From: BOG-1112 sp964635325
GTDB lineage: Bacteria; Bdellovibrionota_B; Oligoflexia; Oligoflexales; Bog-1112
Direction: 5' to 3'
Assembly: GCA_964635325.1 (NCBI GenBank)
Contig: CAZWOL010000032.1
Location: 1 to 33,149, forward strand
DNA length: 33,149 bases
Shown piece by piece: positions 30,229 through 33,149 of this stretch. The translations under genes and the position numbers were made by a program. The notes under the pieces were generated by a model. The model did not search any database and was not told the DNA's origin. It saw only the letters and a program-made list of their open reading frames with translations. Position 1 is the first letter of the stretch. Each line of letters starts with the position of its first letter.

Positions 30229-31752
30229 ATGAAAATTGCATTGGCTTTGCTCCTCGTGGGTAGCTTCTTGAGCTCCCTGTCTGTGGCTGAACCTGATCAT
30301 CTTCGTTGGGGAGGTGATGCGAGTGGTGCTGTTCCCTACCTGATTTTGGATGCGAAAAATCCAACAAAAATGGTGGGCTTTGAGCTTGAAATCGCAGAAG
30401 CCCTTGCTCACGAGCTAGGGATGAAGGCTCAGTTTTTTCAAAACCAATGGGACAAGTTGGTTCCTGGTTTGCAACGCAAAAACTATGACTTTATCATTAA
30501 CGGTATTGAGATCACGGAAGAACGCAAAGCCGAGGTCGATTTTTCCAAACCGTACTTTTATTCTTATGAGCAAATTACAGTACGCAAAGATGACAACTCA
30601 ATCCAAGGTTGGGAGGATCTTGCTGGCAAGCGCGTAGGTTCCCTCAAAGGTTCGTTGGCCGAACGCATGCTAAAGGACCATCCTCTTGGACAGGTCTACA
30701 TTTCAGCTTACGAAGATCAAAACCAAGCATACACAGACCTTAGTCTCAAGCGCATAGACGCAGTCCTCCTCGACATGCCAATTGCTCTTTATTATGGAGG
30801 CATGGATCCAGAGCTCAAAAACCTAGATGCTCATGTCGGACAACTGCGTTATGGCATTTGTGTACGCAAGGGTGAACGTGAACGACTTGCGCAAATCAAT
30901 GATGCCTTAGACAAAATCATTGAGAACGGAAAGCTTCGTGCAATTTATGAACGCTGGGGCCTATGGAATGAAGAAATGGCCGAACGCTTTCATGACCTGT
31001 CTCCATCAGAGAGTCCAGCTCTTGAGCTTGAGGCCTATCGTGCAACCTTCCAACAGAGTACTGATCTCAAAACGCGCATAGAGCGTTACAAAACCTACAT
31101 ACCTCTGCTGCTTGAAGGAGCTGCATTCACACTACAGATTTCTTCTGTTGCCATGTTCTTTGCGATTTTATTTGGACTTTTCATTGCTTTGATACGACTC
31201 TATGGCCCTCCATGGGTGCGTCGCTTAGCTTTGTTCTTTGTCGAACTCGTGCGTGGCACGCCTCTACTCATCCAACTCTTTCTTATTTACTACGGATTAC
31301 CCAACATCGGGATCAAACTCGATCCATTCACTGCAGCTATCATAGGCCTCGCACTCAATTATAGTGCCTATGAATCGGAAGTTTACCGAGCAGGCATACG
31401 AGCTATTCCACACAGTCAGATGGAGACAGCTCTCGCGTTGGGCTTTAGTCGCTGGCAGGCTCTCTTTCATATCATTGCACCACAAGCATTGCGTGTAGTC
31501 GTACCTCCAATGACAAATGATTTTATTTCGTTACTCAAAGATTCTTCACTTGTGTCGGTAATCACTCTCGTTGAGCTGACACGTATTTACGGACAACTCG
31601 CAGCATCTTCCTACGATTACTTTGGTGTGGGTATACTCACAGCGATTTTGTACTTTCTGATGGGCTTGCCCTTTGTTCGACTCTCCCGTTGGGTCGAGCA
31701 CAAGTTCAGCCATACGGATGAGCATTCCGGAGCTCAGAAGAAACTGGGCTAG
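30229..31752 (+). CDS. Fused amino-acid-binding protein and ABC permease
   Basis: In this 507-residue protein the binding domain and the membrane channel share one chain. A signal sequence (residues 1-20, MKIALALLLVGS...) leads to a periplasmic solute-binding domain of the type-3 family (about 25-250: PTKMVGFELEIAEALAHEL, DFIINGIEITEERK, FSKPYFYSYEQITV). A linker follows, then a HisM/GlnP-like permease (about 285-495) with five or so helices. The permease carries the EAA loop SEVYRAGIRAIPHSQMETAL at about 381-400, and FVELVRGTPLLIQLFLIYYG, typical of this group. The fusion is known as a minority arrangement, for example in Gram-positive GlnPH. It pairs with the upstream ATPase to make a complete importer. 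Confidence 0.9.
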   Translation: MKIALALLLVGSFLSSLSVAEPDHLRWGGDASGAVPYLILDAKNPTKMVGFELEIAEALAHELGMKAQFFQNQWDKLVPGLQRKNYDFIINGIEITEERKAEVDFSKPYFYSYEQITVRKDDNSIQGWEDLAGKRVGSLKGSLAERMLKDHPLGQVYISAYEDQNQAYTDLSLKRIDAVLLDMPIALYYGGMDPELKNLDAHVGQLRYGICVRKGERERLAQINDALDKIIENGKLRAIYERWGLWNEEMAERFHDLSPSESPALELEAYRATFQQSTDLKTRIERYKTYIPLLLEGAAFTLQISSVAMFFAILFGLFIALIRLYGPPWVRRLALFFVELVRGTPLLIQLFLIYYGLPNIGIKLDPFTAAIIGLALNYSAYESEVYRAGIRAIPHSQMETALALGFSRWQALFHIIAPQALRVVVPPMTNDFISLLKDSSLVSVITLVELTRIYGQLAASSYDYFGVGILTAILYFLMGLPFVRLSRWVEHKFSHTDEHSGAQKKLG

Positions 31753-31791
31753 CAACCATCACAACTCCGAGACTTTAGAAACTTTGCAGAA

Positions 31792-31827
31792 TGCCGAAAG
31801 GCAGGCTGTGAGGCTTCTTATTTTTTC
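31792..31827 (+). terminator. Weak terminator after the ABC transporter
   Basis: TGCC-GAAA-GGCA (31792-31803) is a 4-bp stem with a stable GNRA loop. A T6 run comes about 17 bases later (around 31821). The distance makes it a poor intrinsic terminator on its own. Confidence 0.3.
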
Positions 31828-31852
31828 TTTTGCTCGTGCTCGGAGGTTCTTG

Positions 31853-32329
31853 ATGATAAGAACAGGCATTTTACTCTACTTTTTGCTTATGGCCTCAGCT
31901 GCACTCAGTGTGAACAGCAAGATGCATAGCCCTGATGATCAAGACGAAGGTTTTAGTGTCATCCTGAACCAAGACAAGGTTAGCGAAGAGATCATAGAAC
32001 TCTGGGTTAGAGATAAACACAATAACTACATTCATATAGTCCCGGGAGAATTTGATGGACGCTGCTTAGGGCAAGCTCAAGCTGCTCATAAAAGCACAAC
32101 CGCAGAGGTGGAAAAATCAAGTTGGACGAGCTGGTTGAAAACTGGGATGAATATTGTCGGTATTTTGGTTCCACTCGCCATCACGGGCTATAACTTTTAT
32201 TCTGGACGACCAAGCATAGACCCTTCTCTCGCAAGTGCCTTTCAAAACACCTTCGGGAGTGCATTTATTGAACGTAGTCAGGCAGACCTTGATGCTGCTC
32301 TTGCAGACCTGCAAAGGGGAATTCCATGA
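31853..32329 (+). CDS. Small secreted or anchored protein, coupled to next gene
   Basis: The protein has 158 residues. The frame is open back to 31673 inside the permease gene, but the ATG at 31853 has GGAGG 6 bases upstream and opens a clean signal peptide (MIRTGILLYFLLMASAALS). The mature part is acidic at first (HSPDDQDEGF), then soluble. A hydrophobic segment at about 97-115 (MNIVGILVPLAITGYNFYSG) is probably a membrane helix. The stop overlaps the next ATG (ATGA). No family is recognised. The two proteins of this pair may act together in the inner membrane. Confidence 0.6.
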   Translation: MIRTGILLYFLLMASAALSVNSKMHSPDDQDEGFSVILNQDKVSEEIIELWVRDKHNNYIHIVPGEFDGRCLGQAQAAHKSTTAEVEKSSWTSWLKTGMNIVGILVPLAITGYNFYSGRPSIDPSLASAFQNTFGSAFIERSQADLDAALADLQRGIP

Positions 32330-33087
32330 TACTACAAAAAATCCTCGTCTTAGTAAGTAGCCTAGCTATGACCTCGACGCTAGCTTTAGCGGATGACTAT
32401 GGATCCTCATCAAAACCGACTCGACATGGAAAAGTGCTCATCATATCCGTCAAAAGCACAGCGCAAAAACCTTGCAATGGCACGGATGCAAACTGCAAAA
32501 ACAAAGACTCCGAAAAAAGGAATGGAAGCTTTGCCAAAGACTCCCATGGAGGAGCAAACGGAGCAGAACATGCAGCAGTGGGTTCAGCTGGTGCTGATTC
32601 AGCAGCTGGTGGAAGCACGAGTTCGGGATTTGGTTCAAGTGTGCTTTCTTTAGTAAAAAGCTCTATTGCGAATAACCCTCTTGCAATTGTTCCAACTTCG
32701 CTATTGGTTGCCACTGGTCTCGTTGCAGGAGCATATGCGATAGCAGGCAGCGCAGCTGCTTCGATGGCAGCTGTCTCGTTAGCTGGAGGTGCAGCAATTA
32801 TCTTAGGAGCACCAGTACTGACTGTTGTACAAGGTATAGTTTTGATTGGCTCCATCATCAGTAGCGCAGATCGAATGAATGGTGAGAGACCTATGGGGGT
32901 TGTGGGAACAATTAAAGCAATGAGCGGAATTATCAGCTACGCTGCTACAACCAGTAAGTCACTCTTCTCCTGGTTTACTAAGGGCCAACGTGTCTCTGAA
33001 CCCACGGTAGATCCCTCTGAACTCGTCGATATTGGTTTGGGAGATATTTTGCCTGAAATACCGACGCGGAAAGTCATTGTTCACTAG
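32326..33087 (+). CDS. Secreted protein with Gly/Ser linker and Gly/Ala-rich hydrophobic core
   Basis: This 253-residue protein starts in the stop of the preceding gene. The signal peptide (MILQKILVLVSSLAMTSTLA) ends near residue 22. Residues 23-70 are polar with C50 and C57. Residues 71-104 are Gly/Ser/Ala-rich and disordered. Residues about 117-180 form a long hydrophobic, glycine-zipper-like stretch (TGLVAGAYAIAGSAAASMAA, then VSLAGGAAIILGAPVL and VVQGIVLIGSIISS), long enough for two or three membrane helices. The C-terminal 70 residues are soluble. The composition resembles pore-forming or membrane-inserting peptides, but no toxin family is recognised and no immunity or secretion gene is seen. 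Confidence 0.6.
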   Translation: MILQKILVLVSSLAMTSTLALADDYGSSSKPTRHGKVLIISVKSTAQKPCNGTDANCKNKDSEKRNGSFAKDSHGGANGAEHAAVGSAGADSAAGGSTSSGFGSSVLSLVKSSIANNPLAIVPTSLLVATGLVAGAYAIAGSAAASMAAVSLAGGAAIILGAPVLTVVQGIVLIGSIISSADRMNGERPMGVVGTIKAMSGIISYAATTSKSLFSWFTKGQRVSEPTVDPSELVDIGLGDILPEIPTRKVIVH

Positions 33088-33149
33088 TATAAAGACGCGA
33101 ATTCGACGGACAACTTTTATAACTGGATGAAATAAGAAAAAGAATGGCA

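Noticed and set aside
1..33149. CRISPR arrays, insertion sequences, rRNA genes
   Set aside because: No regularly spaced direct repeats, no transposase motifs and no rRNA-like sequence were seen on either strand.

Overview
The window is 33 kb of gene-dense chromosome from a Gram-negative bacterium. The evidence for two membranes is direct: many signal peptides, several lipoprotein signals, and at least three predicted outer-membrane beta-barrel proteins. The mix of FapA/DUF342, GYF-like plus PilZ, HPt, receiver-like plus TPR, a Flp-type pilin and many orphan secreted proteins suggests a Bdellovibrionota/Oligoflexia or other former deltaproteobacterial lineage. That placement is an inference from gene style only. 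GTG and TTG starts with good Shine-Dalgarno (SD) sequences are common. Several of the starts given here are therefore moved inward from the longest open frame.

Layout. 0.2-2.5 kb: a SCO1/SenC protein, an intergenic dispersed inverted-repeat element, an outer-membrane protein and a YkgJ-type cysteine-cluster protein. 2.6-4.0 kb: hemN (anaerobic haem synthesis). 4.0-5.4 kb: an orphan integrase-repeat protein, a small heat-shock protein with a structured leader, and an FmdB zinc ribbon. 5.6-7.3 kb: accA and cmk, translationally coupled. 7.35-10.2 kb: a 936-residue tandem AAA+ ATPase that carries a signal peptide or membrane anchor. 10.2-13.2 kb (minus strand): a four-gene envelope operon of a beta-barrel protein, a PIG-L/LmbE-type deacetylase lipoprotein, a second beta-barrel protein and a DxD glycosyltransferase-like lipoprotein. 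13.3-16.7 kb (minus): a four-repeat lipoprotein, a helix-turn-helix plus coiled-coil protein and two secreted proteins of unknown role. 17.0-18.9 kb (plus): cysQ, a small Cys-rich secreted protein, a Flp-type pilin and a coupled secreted protein. 18.9-22.7 kb (minus): an overlapping three-gene unit running PilZ protein, helical cytoplasmic protein, then a large glycine-zipper protein of the envelope. 22.9 kb: tRNA-Arg(UCU). 23.2-25.1 kb: tandem secreted von Willebrand A (VWA) paralogues. 25.1-29.3 kb: FapA and HPt on the minus strand, divergent from a receiver-like/TPR protein. 29.5-31.8 kb: an amino-acid ABC transporter whose binding protein is fused to the permease. 31.9-33.1 kb: two coupled secreted proteins, the second with a long Gly/Ala-rich hydrophobic region. 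The last 62 bases hold nothing I can identify.

How it fits together. Housekeeping genes (hemN, accA, cmk, cysQ, the tRNA, the ABC transporter) alternate with lineage-specific envelope and signalling genes. No phage, transposase, integrase or CRISPR array is visible. The least explained parts are the secreted or anchored tandem AAA+ protein, the glycosyltransferase/deacetylase lipoprotein operon, the PilZ-linked glycine-zipper protein, the paired VWA proteins and the terminal secreted pair. All identifications come from reading the sequence; no database search was run.
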